From Pollutimonas bauzanensis (GTDB taxonomy: Bacteria; Pseudomonadota; Gammaproteobacteria; Burkholderiales; Burkholderiaceae_B), in contig NZ_FQXE01000001.1 of the NCBI RefSeq assembly GCF_900129885.1, forward strand, positions 489,086 through 553,085: DNA of 64,000 nt, read 5' to 3'. The notes under the pieces were generated by a model. The model did not search any database. It had not been told where the DNA came from and saw nothing but the letters and a program-made list of their open reading frames with translations. Of the stretch, positions 38,775 to 48,042 are shown piece after piece (the stretch's first letter is position 1; each line of letters starts with the position of its first letter). The translations under genes were made by a program, and so were the position numbers.

Positions 38775-40211
38775 TTATCCTCGAGTTGCCTGCGCCAGCG
38801 TATCGGCGGCGTCATTGTCGGGCGCCGCCGACAGCGGCCGGCTGGGCGTATGCCGTTCGCCCGGGCCGCCTTGCGGCGGGGCGTCGCCTTCGTGCGGGAC
38901 AGGACCCTTGCGCATCAGGCGCAAGATGTAGATGATGCCCGCGCCGAACAGGACGAAATAAACGATGACGAAAAGGGCCAGCGTCACCCCTACCTCCAGG
39001 GCGCCATGCGGCGTCACCGCATCGGCGGTGCGCATCACGTTATAGACTATCCAGGGCTGGCGCCCGATTTCCGTGGTGAACCAGCCCGCCAGTATGGCGG
39101 CCAGGCCGCTGGGCCCCATGTACAGGGCGAAACGCAGCAGCCCCCTGGAGTCGTATAGCCGTTCGCGCCAGCGCGCCCAGGCAGCCCAGAGCGCCAGGGC
39201 TATCATCAACAAGGCCAGCCCGACCATGACGCGGAAAGTCCAGAACACCACCGTCGAGTTGGGCCGGTCCGCTTTCGCGAATTCTTTCAGGCCCGCAAAC
39301 TGCCCGTCCCAGCTGTGCGTCAGGATGAGGCTGCCCAGGCGCGGAATCTCGACAGCGAAATGATTCTTTTCTTCCTGCATGTCGGGCCAGCCGAACAGCG
39401 TCAGGGGAACCCCCTCGCCGGCCGGCCTGTTCTCCCAGTGCCCCTCGATGGCCGCTATCTTGGCCGGCTGGTGCTTGAGGGTGTTGAGGCCATGGAAGTC
39501 GCCTATGACCGCCTGCAAGGGAGCCACGATGAGTATCATCCACATGGCCATGGACAGCATCTTGCGGATGGCCGGGTTGTCGTTGCCGCGCAGCAGTTGC
39601 CAGCCGGCCGCGGCCGCCACGATCAGCGCCGTGGCCAGAAAGGCGGCCACTCCCATATGCGCCAGGCGATAGGGAAAAGAGGGATTGAAGATGACCGCCA
39701 GCCAGTCGACCGGCACGACCCGCCCGGCTATGATTTCGTAGCCGGCCGGCGTTTGCATCCAGCTGTTGGAGGCCAGTATCCATGTCGCCGAGACCAGGGT
39801 GCCGAGCGCCACCATGATAGTGGCGAAGAAATGCAGGCCGGGCCCGACGCGGGTCCAGCCGAACAGCATGACCCCCAGGAAGCCCGCTTCCAGGAAAAAG
39901 GCGGTCAACACCTCGTAGGCCAGCAGCGGCCCGGTCACGCCCCCCGCGAAATCCGAGAAATAGCTCCAGTTGGTGCCGAACTGGTAGGCCATGACCAGCC
40001 CCGATACGACGCCCATGCCGAAGTTGACGGCAAAGATCTTGATCCAGAAATGATAGAGGTCCCGGTACACCGGATTGCGGGTCTTGAGCCAGCACCCTTC
40101 GAGCACCGCCAGGTAGCTGGCCAGGCCTATCGTGATGGCCGGGAATATGATGTGGAAAGAGATCGTAAAGCCGAACTGGATCCGGGCCAGCAATAGCGCG
40201 TTGACATCCAT
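38775..40211 (-). CDS. cydA: Cytochrome bd-type quinol oxidase subunit I, CioA type
   Basis: Haem-bearing subunit of the quinol oxidase. The 478 residues, with a short Q-loop, place it in the CioA (cyanide-insensitive) branch and not with long-Q-loop E. coli CydA. Landmarks are RIQFGFTISFHIIFPAITIG at the N-terminus, SNSWMQTPAG, and the GRQPW motif in FTTEIGRQPWIVYN. It starts at ATG 40209-40211 with CAGGAG upstream. NO tolerance of bd oxidases fits the nearby denitrification genes, though they are not linked in an operon. Confidence 0.95.
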   Translation of the reverse strand: MDVNALLLARIQFGFTISFHIIFPAITIGLASYLAVLEGCWLKTRNPVYRDLYHFWIKIFAVNFGMGVVSGLVMAYQFGTNWSYFSDFAGGVTGPLLAYEVLTAFFLEAGFLGVMLFGWTRVGPGLHFFATIMVALGTLVSATWILASNSWMQTPAGYEIIAGRVVPVDWLAVIFNPSFPYRLAHMGVAAFLATALIVAAAAGWQLLRGNDNPAIRKMLSMAMWMILIVAPLQAVIGDFHGLNTLKHQPAKIAAIEGHWENRPAGEGVPLTLFGWPDMQEEKNHFAVEIPRLGSLILTHSWDGQFAGLKEFAKADRPNSTVVFWTFRVMVGLALLMIALALWAAWARWRERLYDSRGLLRFALYMGPSGLAAILAGWFTTEIGRQPWIVYNVMRTADAVTPHGALEVGVTLALFVIVYFVLFGAGIIYILRLMRKGPVPHEGDAPPQGGPGERHTPSRPLSAAPDNDAADTLAQATRG

Positions 40212-40331
40212 ACATCGCTCCTGGTTGCGGTCACACAGGATCAGTATAACGGCGATTGCTCTGGGATCCCTCGCTTGAAATAGCACACCCGTCCGGGCCG
40301 GGGGCATGCGCCGCCGGCCCGGACCGCCGCA

Positions 40332-42116
40332 TCAGTGGTTATTCCTGGCTTCGCCGCGCTGCTCGATGATGTTCAGATACAGCGTCGCGGGCTCCAGGCA
40401 GGCGCCTGTGCCGTGCTGCCCCACCATGCTGCGCGAGATCTCCTCCCAGGGCGTCTGGTTGAGCAGCACGGGCTGGACCCATGCCGCCTTGCGCCGCGCG
40501 AGCTCGTCGTCCGATATCAGCAAATCCACCTTGCAGTTGTTCAGGTCTATCCGTATCAGGTCGCCGGTCTCCACCAGGGCCAGGCCGCCGCCTATCACCG
40601 ATTCCGGCGTGACATTCAGGATGGACGGGCTTGCCGACGTGCCGCTCTGGCGCCCGTCGCCCATGGTGGGCAAGGTGTCCACGCCTTTGGCAAGCAGGGA
40701 CGCCGGCGGCTGCATGTTGACCACTTCCGCCCCGCCCGGATAACCCACCGGGCCACAGTTGCGGATCACCAGCAAGGTCTTTTCGTCCACGCCGAGGCCG
40801 GGGCTTTCAATGCGCTCATGGTAGTCCTCGGGTCCCTCGAAAACCACGGCCTTCAGGTCGACCACATTGGGATGCTCGGGGTCCGACAGGAAGCGTTCCC
40901 TGAACTTGGCGTCGATCACGCTGGTTTTCATCACCGCGCTTTCGAACAGATTTCCGCTGAGGACGACGTAGCCGGCCGCCAGCCGCAGGGGCGTCTGGTA
41001 GGCGCGGATGACGTCGCGGTCCGGTTCGGCCACGTCCCGCAGGTTCTCTTCGACGGACTTGCCGGTTACCGTCAGCGCGCTGCCATCGATTTTCCCGGCC
41101 TCGAGCAATTCCTTCATGACCGCCGGCACGCCGCCCGCGCGATGGAAGGCTTCGCCCAGGTAGCGCCCGGCCGGCTGGCAATCCACCAGCAAAGGTATCT
41201 GCGGGCCCAGGCGCTGCCAGTCGTCCAGGGTGTGATCGACGCCCATGTGGCGCGCGATGGCGATCATATGGATGGGACAGTTCGAAGAAGCGCCAAGCGC
41301 CGCCGCCGCGACCACCGCGTTTTCAAAAGCGGCCTTGGTCATGACGTCGGACGGACGCAGGTTTTCATGGACCATGCCGACGATCCGGCGGCCGGTCTCA
41401 TACGCCATCCAGCCGCGTTCGCGGTACGGGCCCGGAATGGCGGCGCAACCCGGCAAGGACATCCCCAGCGCTTCGGCCAGCGAATTCATGGACAAGGCCG
41501 TGCCCATGGTATTGCAGTGCCCCACCGACGGCGCGGAGGACGCCACATTGTTCATGAACTCGTCATAGCCGATTTCACCGGCCGAGAAACGCTTGCGCGC
41601 ATCCCAGACCACCGTTCCCGAACCCGCCAGCTTGCCCTTCCACCACCCGTCCAGCATAGGGCCGCCCGACAGCACGATGGCCGGAATGTTGACCGTGGCC
41701 GCCGCCATCAGGCAGGCCGGCGTCGTCTTGTCGCAGCCCGTGGTCAGCACCACGCCGTCCAGGGGATAGCCGTGCAGTATCTCCACCAGGCCCAGGTACG
41801 CCAGGTTCCGGTCCAGGGCGGCGGTGGGACGCTTGCCGGTCTCCTGAATGGGATGCACGGGAAACTCCAGGGGGATGCCTCCCATGTCGCGTATCCCGTC
41901 GCGCACCCGCGTAGCCAGGTCGATATGATGGCGATTGCATGGGGACAGGTCTGACCCGGTCTGGGCTATCCCGATGATGGGCTTGCCCGATTGCAATTCT
42001 TCACGCGTGATGCCGAAGTTCATATAGCGTTCGAGATACAAAGCCGTCATTCCCGGGTCTGACGGATTATCGAACCAGCGGCGACTGCGTAGCGGTTTGT
42101 TGTCTGATATGGCCAT
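40332..42116 (-). CDS. IlvD/Edd-family sugar-acid dehydratase
   Basis: 594-residue Fe-S enzyme that removes water from an aldonic acid to give a 2-keto-3-deoxy acid. The cluster and metal cysteines are in SPCNRHHIDL, TTGCDKTTPAC and GHCNTMGTALS. The length and opening (LRSRRWFDNPSDPGMTALYLERYM) match L-arabinonate / D-xylonate-type dehydratases and not IlvD of valine synthesis. It ends the long catabolic cluster and probably supplies the substrate for the SDR at 49968 and the hydrolase at 49084. The exact sugar acid is undetermined. Confidence 0.9.
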   Translation of the reverse strand: MAISDNKPLRSRRWFDNPSDPGMTALYLERYMNFGITREELQSGKPIIGIAQTGSDLSPCNRHHIDLATRVRDGIRDMGGIPLEFPVHPIQETGKRPTAALDRNLAYLGLVEILHGYPLDGVVLTTGCDKTTPACLMAAATVNIPAIVLSGGPMLDGWWKGKLAGSGTVVWDARKRFSAGEIGYDEFMNNVASSAPSVGHCNTMGTALSMNSLAEALGMSLPGCAAIPGPYRERGWMAYETGRRIVGMVHENLRPSDVMTKAAFENAVVAAAALGASSNCPIHMIAIARHMGVDHTLDDWQRLGPQIPLLVDCQPAGRYLGEAFHRAGGVPAVMKELLEAGKIDGSALTVTGKSVEENLRDVAEPDRDVIRAYQTPLRLAAGYVVLSGNLFESAVMKTSVIDAKFRERFLSDPEHPNVVDLKAVVFEGPEDYHERIESPGLGVDEKTLLVIRNCGPVGYPGGAEVVNMQPPASLLAKGVDTLPTMGDGRQSGTSASPSILNVTPESVIGGGLALVETGDLIRIDLNNCKVDLLISDDELARRKAAWVQPVLLNQTPWEEISRSMVGQHGTGACLEPATLYLNIIEQRGEARNNH

Positions 42117-42161
42117 GGCTGGATTCCCCTTGAGGTATGCGTATGAAAACTGATGCGGCGG

Positions 42162-43205
42162 CTATTTCTGGTCCTGGCCTTTCTTGGCCTCGGCCAGAAT
42201 CGCGGTTACGGTCGGCTCGCCGATCTTGACCGTGAGATCCGCCAGTATGGGCGCGAGGGCGTCCCGGATCTTCTCCTTTTCGGCGGTGGAGAATTCGGAT
42301 ACCTTCAGGCCCTTGTCCTTGAGGTAGGCCAGGGATGAAATGGCCGCATCGCGGCTGGTCTTGCGCTGGAACTGCTGCGCATCGGCGGCCGCGGTCTGGA
42401 TGATGCCTTTCTCGTCGCCGGACAAGCCGTCCCACCACTTCTTGGAGGCCAGGAGCACAAAGGGAGTGTATACGTGATTCGAGATGGTCAGGTAAGGCTG
42501 CACTTCATAGAACTTGCTGGTTTGTATCGTGCTCAGCGGATTTTCCTGGCCGTCTATCGTCTTGGTTTCGAGCGCGGTGAACAGCTCGGTGAAAGGCATG
42601 GGGATGGCGTTCGCGCCCAGGCCATTGAATACGCTCAGGGCGACCTGGTTCTGCATGACGCGCAGCTTGATGCCCTTGATATCCCCGGCCTTGGAAATCT
42701 CATGGCGCGAGTTGGTGATATTCCTGAAGCCGTTTTCCCAGTACACCAGGCCGATCAGGCCCTTGCCGGTCAGGCTGTCGAGCAGCTTCTTGCCTTCAGG
42801 GCCATCCAGCACGTAGTCGGCGACCTTGTCGTTGTCGAACAGGAAAGGCAGATCGAAAACGCCGAATTCCTTGACCATGCCCGCCAGCGGCGCCGTCGAG
42901 ACGAAAGTCATTTCCTGCGAACCGCCTATCAGGGCATTCTGCATCTGTTCGTCCGAGCCCAGGGCGCCGTTGCCATAGGTCTTGACGTTTATTTTCCCGT
43001 CGCTCAGGCGCTTGACCTCGTCGGCGAAATAGCGCGTCGCCTGGCCGGCGGGACTGTCGTCCGCCAGGCCATAGCCGAAACGCACGATGCGCGTCTTGAC
43101 ATCCTTGGCCAGCGCACTGTGCGACGCAAGCCCCAGGGCGGCGGCCGCGGTCAAGCCGACGACGATATTCTTGAGATTGAACTTTTTCTTGAGCAAAACA
43201 GACAT
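42162..43205 (-). CDS. TRAP transporter substrate-binding protein, DctP family
   Basis: 347 residues with a Sec signal peptide (about 1-33, SHSALAKD). The mature DctP fold carries the family segment GLIGLVYWENGFRNITN and the substrate arginine region IKLRVMQNQ. It delivers an organic or sugar acid to the DctQM membrane part encoded just upstream. Sugar-acid binding is inferred from the cluster. Confidence 0.93.
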   Translation of the reverse strand: MSVLLKKKFNLKNIVVGLTAAAALGLASHSALAKDVKTRIVRFGYGLADDSPAGQATRYFADEVKRLSDGKINVKTYGNGALGSDEQMQNALIGGSQEMTFVSTAPLAGMVKEFGVFDLPFLFDNDKVADYVLDGPEGKKLLDSLTGKGLIGLVYWENGFRNITNSRHEISKAGDIKGIKLRVMQNQVALSVFNGLGANAIPMPFTELFTALETKTIDGQENPLSTIQTSKFYEVQPYLTISNHVYTPFVLLASKKWWDGLSGDEKGIIQTAAADAQQFQRKTSRDAAISSLAYLKDKGLKVSEFSTAEKEKIRDALAPILADLTVKIGEPTVTAILAEAKKGQDQK

Positions 43206-43228
43206 TTGTCTCTACCTTTATATCGTTA

Positions 43229-44509
43229 TTAATAAAACCAGCGCATCGGAGCCAATACTATTTCTGGAAATATCACCAGCAATGCTATCAGTCCCGTATA
43301 CGCCACAACATATGGCCAGACACCCTTGATGATGTCTTCCATCCTGATTTTCGCCACGCCGCAGACCACATTAAGAACCGTGCCCACCGGCGGCGTCAGC
43401 AAGCCCGTGCAGCCGACCATGATGAAAATGACGCCGAAATAGGTAGGGTCTATGTCGGCCTTCTTGATGACCGGCATCAGCACCGGGGCCAGGATCAGGA
43501 TGGTGGGCGTCAAGTCCATCGCGGTGCCCACCAGGGTGAGCAGGATAACGATCGCGAACATCAGCAGCATGGGCGAGTCCACCAGCGGGCCCAGCATTTC
43601 GATCAGCGATTGCGGCAAATCCGCCAAGGTGATCATATAAGACGTGACCAGGGCCGCGGCGACCAGGAACATGACGACCGCGGTCGTCATCGCCGCATTG
43701 ACCAGCAGGGGGTACAGGCTTTTGATCGTGATCTCTTTGTAGACCACCATGCCCACGAACAGCGCGTAGACGGCGGCGACCGCGGCGGCTTCGGTGGGGG
43801 TAAAGATGCCGCCGCGCAGGCCGCCAATAATGATGATGGGCAGCAGCAAGGCCCAGCCGGCCTCTTTCATGGCTTTCGCGCGGATGGGCCAGGGCTCCTT
43901 GGGAGACGACTGGATGGTTTTGGACTTGGCCGAAATAAAGGCCCAGACCAGCACCAGGGTCAGCCCCATCAGCAGGCCCGGCACGATGCCCGCGATGAAA
44001 AGCCTGGTCACGGATACATTGGCCGCCACCCCGAAAATGATGAAGGAAATCGACGGCGGAATGATAGGCGCAATAATGCCGCCCGCGGCGATCAGCCCCG
44101 TAGCCTGGTTCATGTCATAGCCGCGGCTGCGCAGCATGGGAACCAGCATGGAGGCCAGGGCGGCGGCGTCGGCAACGGCCGAGCCGGAAAGCGCGGCCAG
44201 CAGGATGCTGGCCATGATGGCCACATAGCCCAGGCCCCCCTTGATATGCCCGACAAAGGTGCTGGCCAGGAATACCATTCTGCGCGACATGCCGCCGGCA
44301 TTCATGGCCTCGCCCGCGAGCATGAACAGCGGAACGGCCATCAAGGCGAAGCTGTCCGCGCCGGTGAGCATGTTCTGGGCGAGGATCTGCGCGTCGAAGA
44401 AAGACAGGTGGAACATCAGCGCTATGGCGCTCAGCAGCAAGGCGAATGCGATGGGCACGCCGAAAGCCATGAAGCCCAGCAGGACGCCTACAAAGATTAA
44501 TACTGTCAT
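43229..44509 (-). CDS. TRAP transporter large permease, DctM family
   Basis: 426 residues, about 12-13 helices, with the DctM N-terminus VLLGFMAFGVPIAFALL and GEAMNAGGMSRRM. It uses a sodium or proton gradient to drive uptake with DctQ and DctP. The 102-base gap to dctQ holds a GC hairpin (44537-44564). Confidence 0.95.
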   Translation of the reverse strand: MTVLIFVGVLLGFMAFGVPIAFALLLSAIALMFHLSFFDAQILAQNMLTGADSFALMAVPLFMLAGEAMNAGGMSRRMVFLASTFVGHIKGGLGYVAIMASILLAALSGSAVADAAALASMLVPMLRSRGYDMNQATGLIAAGGIIAPIIPPSISFIIFGVAANVSVTRLFIAGIVPGLLMGLTLVLVWAFISAKSKTIQSSPKEPWPIRAKAMKEAGWALLLPIIIIGGLRGGIFTPTEAAAVAAVYALFVGMVVYKEITIKSLYPLLVNAAMTTAVVMFLVAAALVTSYMITLADLPQSLIEMLGPLVDSPMLLMFAIVILLTLVGTAMDLTPTILILAPVLMPVIKKADIDPTYFGVIFIMVGCTGLLTPPVGTVLNVVCGVAKIRMEDIIKGVWPYVVAYTGLIALLVIFPEIVLAPMRWFY

Positions 44510-44536
44510 GACACTCTATTTCTTATTGGTTGATTC

Positions 44537-44564
44537 GCGCCGGCGGATAGTTCCGCGCCGGCGC
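44537..44564 (-). other. Intercistronic GC-rich hairpin between dctQ and dctM
   Basis: Perfect 9-bp arms GCGCCGGCG and CGCCGGCGC flank a 10-base loop. No U-run follows on the transcribed strand, so RNA processing or differential expression of the two permease subunits is more likely than termination. Confidence 0.4.
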
Positions 44565-44611
44565 GACAGCGGGCATGTGACGCATGGAAAGATGGCCGGG
44601 CCATGCCGGGC

Positions 44612-45169
44612 TCAGACATCTTCGATATAGTCATAGGATGTCTGGAACTTGGGGATGTTTTCCGTCGTCGCCGGCGCCCTTATGGCCACGAACAAATCGG
44701 CGACTATCATCAAGGCCATTGCGCTGGCGCAAAACCAGACAGCCGCGCTGAAAATCGCGATGGGCACGCCCGCGACCGGCGTCACCGTGCTCATGCCTAT
44801 CACGGTCTGCGCCCATCCGCCGTCTATTAGCAGCCAGAGTATCGCCAGGATGAACAACTGGCGTATCACATGTATGATCTTCTGCCACTTGGCCGGCAGC
44901 CGCGACACCAGCATATTCACCGCCAGGTGCTGCTTGCTGCGAAAGGCCAGGACGGAGCCGATGAAAATCAGCCAGACGAAGGTCATGCGCGCCACTTCTT
45001 CGGAAATCATGATGCCCGAATTGAAGGCATAGCGCATCACCACATTGCCGAACACCAGGACCAGCATCAGCAGCAGGCTCAGGGCCATGACCACCGTAAG
45101 CAGCCTGAACAGCAGATCGGCCCCTTTTCCCACACTGCGCGTCATCTTGTTCTTGTCATTTTCCAGCAT
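44612..45169 (-). CDS. TRAP transporter small permease, DctQ family
   Basis: 185 residues with four transmembrane helices and the DctQ motifs SEEVARMTFVWLIFIGS and HLAVNMLV. It scaffolds the large permease. It is encoded upstream of dctM in the same direction, within the sugar-acid cluster. Confidence 0.93.
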   Translation of the reverse strand: MLENDKNKMTRSVGKGADLLFRLLTVVMALSLLLMLVLVFGNVVMRYAFNSGIMISEEVARMTFVWLIFIGSVLAFRSKQHLAVNMLVSRLPAKWQKIIHVIRQLFILAILWLLIDGGWAQTVIGMSTVTPVAGVPIAIFSAAVWFCASAMALMIVADLFVAIRAPATTENIPKFQTSYDYIEDV

Positions 45170-45216
45170 CGAGGTTCCCGATAGGTTTGCTTATAGAATG
45201 AGACCGCGGCACATCG

Positions 45217-45972
45217 TCAGGGCATGTACTGGCCGCCGTTGACTTCAATGATCTGGCCGGTGACATAGCCCGACAGCGCATTGGAGGCCAGATACAGGAA
45301 GGCGCCCACGCATTCCTGGGCGGTGCCCAGGCGCCCCATCGGTATGGACGCCATCATTGCCTCCAGTTGTTGCGCGGTGGTGAATTTTTCGTGGAATGGC
45401 GTGGTGATGACGCCGGGCGCCACGGCATTGACCCGTATCCGCCTGGGGATGAGTTCTTTCGCCAGCCCCTTGGTGATCGTGCTCACGAAGCCTTTGGACC
45501 CCGCGTACAGGCTGGAGCCCGGGCCGCCGCCGCTGCGCGCGGCGACACTGGTCAGGTTGATTATCGACGCCCCCTGCGGCATGTGGGGCACGGCGTACCG
45601 GGTGCACATCAGCACCGAACGGACATTCAGATTCACCACGTCCTCGAATATCTCGTCCGTCATGTCGGTGACGGGCACGCGCTTGACCAGGGCGCCGGCA
45701 TTATTGACGAGGACATCGATGCGGCCGAATTTCTTGACGGTTTCCGCGACCAGGGCCTCGCAGTCGCGGGTGTGGCGCAGGTCGCCCTGCACGGCCAGCA
45801 CGCGCTGCCCGGTAGCGTCGATCTGACCGGCCACCGAATTCGCGGCATCGCGCGAGGAAAAGTAATGGACCACGACGCTGGCGCCCCGCCTGCCGAATTC
45901 CTGCGCGACCGCCGCGCCTATGCCTGTGGAGGCGCCCGTCACCAGAACCACCTTGTCTTGCAAATCATTCAT
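45217..45972 (-). CDS. SDR-family dehydrogenase
   Basis: 251-residue NAD(P)-dependent short-chain dehydrogenase. The cofactor motif is TGASTGIG, NNAG is present, and the catalytic residues are Ser (NLTSVA) and YAGSK. Its start overlaps the tctA stop by 4 bases, so it belongs to the operon. A sugar or sugar-lactone oxidation that feeds the dehydratase is plausible; FabG-type activity cannot be excluded by sequence alone. Confidence 0.87.
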   Translation of the reverse strand: MNDLQDKVVLVTGASTGIGAAVAQEFGRRGASVVVHYFSSRDAANSVAGQIDATGQRVLAVQGDLRHTRDCEALVAETVKKFGRIDVLVNNAGALVKRVPVTDMTDEIFEDVVNLNVRSVLMCTRYAVPHMPQGASIINLTSVAARSGGGPGSSLYAGSKGFVSTITKGLAKELIPRRIRVNAVAPGVITTPFHEKFTTAQQLEAMMASIPMGRLGTAQECVGAFLYLASNALSGYVTGQIIEVNGGQYMP

Positions 45973-47477
45973 GCCACCGCCCTCCGCGAGCCCGCAACCG
46001 TTTTATAAAGCCCTTTCAACAAGGGCATGACCCAAATCAGGATGGCGAAAATCCCCAGGCCGCAGGCTATCGGCCGGCTGAAGAACATCATGAAATCGCC
46101 ATCCGCCTTGATCATCGAAAAGACGAAGTTCTCTTCGAGCATGCCGCCCAGGACCACGCCCAGCACCGCCGGCGCGATCGGGAATTCGTTCTCTTCCATC
46201 AGGTAGGCAAGCAGGCCCACGCACAGCATGACGACCACATCGAAAATACTGTTGTCGATGGCGAACACGCCTACGATGCAAAATATCAGTATCAGCGGCA
46301 TCAGGATGTTCCTGGGCACGTTCAGGACTTTCTTGGCCGCCTTGACGGCCAGATAGCCCAGAGGCAGCATGATGATGTTGGCCAGGATGAACACGATGAA
46401 AATCGAATACATCTCGACCGGGCTGTTGGTGAAGATCATCGGGCCGGGCGCCATGTTCTTCATGTACAGCACGCCGATGACAATAGCGGTAATGGAATCG
46501 CCGGGTATCCCGAATACCAGCGCCGGAATCCAGGCGCCGGCCAGGGCCGAATTGTTGGCGGCGCCCGCTTCCACGATGCCTTCCACATGGCCGGTGCCGA
46601 ACTTTTCCGGCTCCTTGGAAAACTTCTTGCTCACGCCATAGGACATCCAGGCCGCGATATCGGCGCCGGCGCCCGGCAACGCCCCCACCGCCGTGCCCAA
46701 TACGCATCCGCGCAATATCGATTTGGGATATTTGCGCGTCAGCCTCCACATGCCGGTGAAGATGTTGCCCACGCTGGTCTTGATTTCCACCCGCTTCTGC
46801 TCGGAATCCGTGGCATAGCGCAGCACTTCGGATATGGCGAACATGCCCACCATCATGGGCAGCAGGGTAACGCCATTGAGCAGCGCTTCGTTGCCGAAAG
46901 TGAAGCGCGGAAAGGCCGCCGGATTGTTCATGCCCACGCAGGCCAGCAGCAGGCCTATGAACAGCGACACGAAGCCTTTCAAGGTGCTGGCGGGCGAAAT
47001 GAAGATGGCGCAGGACAGGCCCAGCACGACCAGCCAGAAAAATTCGTACGAGGAAAAACTGAGCGCGATGTCCGCCAGCACCGGGGCGGCGACTATCAGC
47101 ACCACGGTGCCGAACAATCCCCCCACGAACGAGAAAATAATGCTGGCTCCAAGCGCGATATCGGCCTGCCCCTTCTTGGTCATCGAAAAGGCTTCGTCGG
47201 TATATGCCGCCGAAGAAGGGGTGCCCGGAATGCGCAGCAGGCAGCCCGGGATGTCGCCGGACGTGATCGCCATGGCCGTTGCCGTGACCATCATCGCGAT
47301 GGCCGGCACGGGATCCATGAAAAAGGTGATGGGCACCAATAGCGCCACGGCCATGGTGGCGCTCAGCCCCGGCACCGCCCCGACGAACAGGCCGAATATG
47401 GCCGCTATGAGAATGACGCCCAGGACGAAGGGGTCGAAGACTTGCTGGAAGGCCGCCAGGATATTTGTCAATTCCAT
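45969..47477 (-). CDS. Tripartite tricarboxylate-type transporter large permease, TctA family
   Basis: 502 residues started at MELTNILAAFQQVFDP. About 11-12 helices with TctA landmarks: FVGAVPGLSATMAVALLVP, then TVLIVAAPVLADIA and GALPGAGADIAAWMSYG, with GIPGDSITAIVIG further on. It forms the transporter with TctB (4 bases upstream) and TctC. The substrate is unlikely to be citrate given the neighbours; a sugar acid is inferred. Confidence 0.94.
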   Translation of the reverse strand: MELTNILAAFQQVFDPFVLGVILIAAIFGLFVGAVPGLSATMAVALLVPITFFMDPVPAIAMMVTATAMAITSGDIPGCLLRIPGTPSSAAYTDEAFSMTKKGQADIALGASIIFSFVGGLFGTVVLIVAAPVLADIALSFSSYEFFWLVVLGLSCAIFISPASTLKGFVSLFIGLLLACVGMNNPAAFPRFTFGNEALLNGVTLLPMMVGMFAISEVLRYATDSEQKRVEIKTSVGNIFTGMWRLTRKYPKSILRGCVLGTAVGALPGAGADIAAWMSYGVSKKFSKEPEKFGTGHVEGIVEAGAANNSALAGAWIPALVFGIPGDSITAIVIGVLYMKNMAPGPMIFTNSPVEMYSIFIVFILANIIMLPLGYLAVKAAKKVLNVPRNILMPLILIFCIVGVFAIDNSIFDVVVMLCVGLLAYLMEENEFPIAPAVLGVVLGGMLEENFVFSMIKADGDFMMFFSRPIACGLGIFAILIWVMPLLKGLYKTVAGSRRAVA

Positions 47478-47481
47478 CGCA

Positions 47482-47955
47482 TCACCACGCAACCGGTTCA
47501 AGCAAGCCCCATGGCAAAGGCACCATGAGCACGCTGTAGAACATGAAATGAATGACCAGCGCGCCTATCACGGCCACGGCGATCGCTATGGGCCAGCGCA
47601 CTTTGAAGGCCAGGAACAGCACCAGCAGCAGCAGGCTGGCGGCTATCAGGAAGCCGAGAAAATCCGCGGCTTCGAAATAGAACACCAATGTGGCGGGGAT
47701 CAGCAGGAAGCGCAGGACGGATGCCCTGTTGCGCAGCCAGGCGGGCATCGCCATGGGCGCATCGGTCTTCCGGTTCTTGATGCCGTGGACGATCAGCAAC
47801 AGGGAGCACAGCAGCATCCCGATGCCAATGATCGTGGGAAACAGGCTCGCGCCGAAGTTCTGGCCGGGAATGACCGGAAAAGTCTGGGCCATCAAGAAGA
47901 CAAGAATGGAAAAAATGCCGAGTATCAAGCCGATGAGGGCGTCATTGATTTTCAT
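47482..47955 (-). CDS. Tripartite tricarboxylate-type transporter small permease, TctB family
   Basis: 157 residues, four helices, including IGLILGIFSILVFLMAQTFP and the PGQNFGASLFPTIIGIGML segment typical of TctB. It lies 4 bases before tctA and 87 bases after the binding-protein gene. Confidence 0.9.
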   Translation of the reverse strand: MKINDALIGLILGIFSILVFLMAQTFPVIPGQNFGASLFPTIIGIGMLLCSLLLIVHGIKNRKTDAPMAMPAWLRNRASVLRFLLIPATLVFYFEAADFLGFLIAASLLLLVLFLAFKVRWPIAIAVAVIGALVIHFMFYSVLMVPLPWGLLEPVAW

Positions 47956-48042
47956 CGTCGCTCACAGAAAAGATGAGGGCGCCGGCCCTGCAGCGCTGCC
48001 GGCCCCTTCATCGGAAATGTCTACGGAAAATTGCCGGGCGGA

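Noticed and set aside
47956-48042. Terminator between tctC and tctB
   Set aside because: Self-complementary GCCGGC repeats are present, but no U-run follows and the genes clearly belong together.
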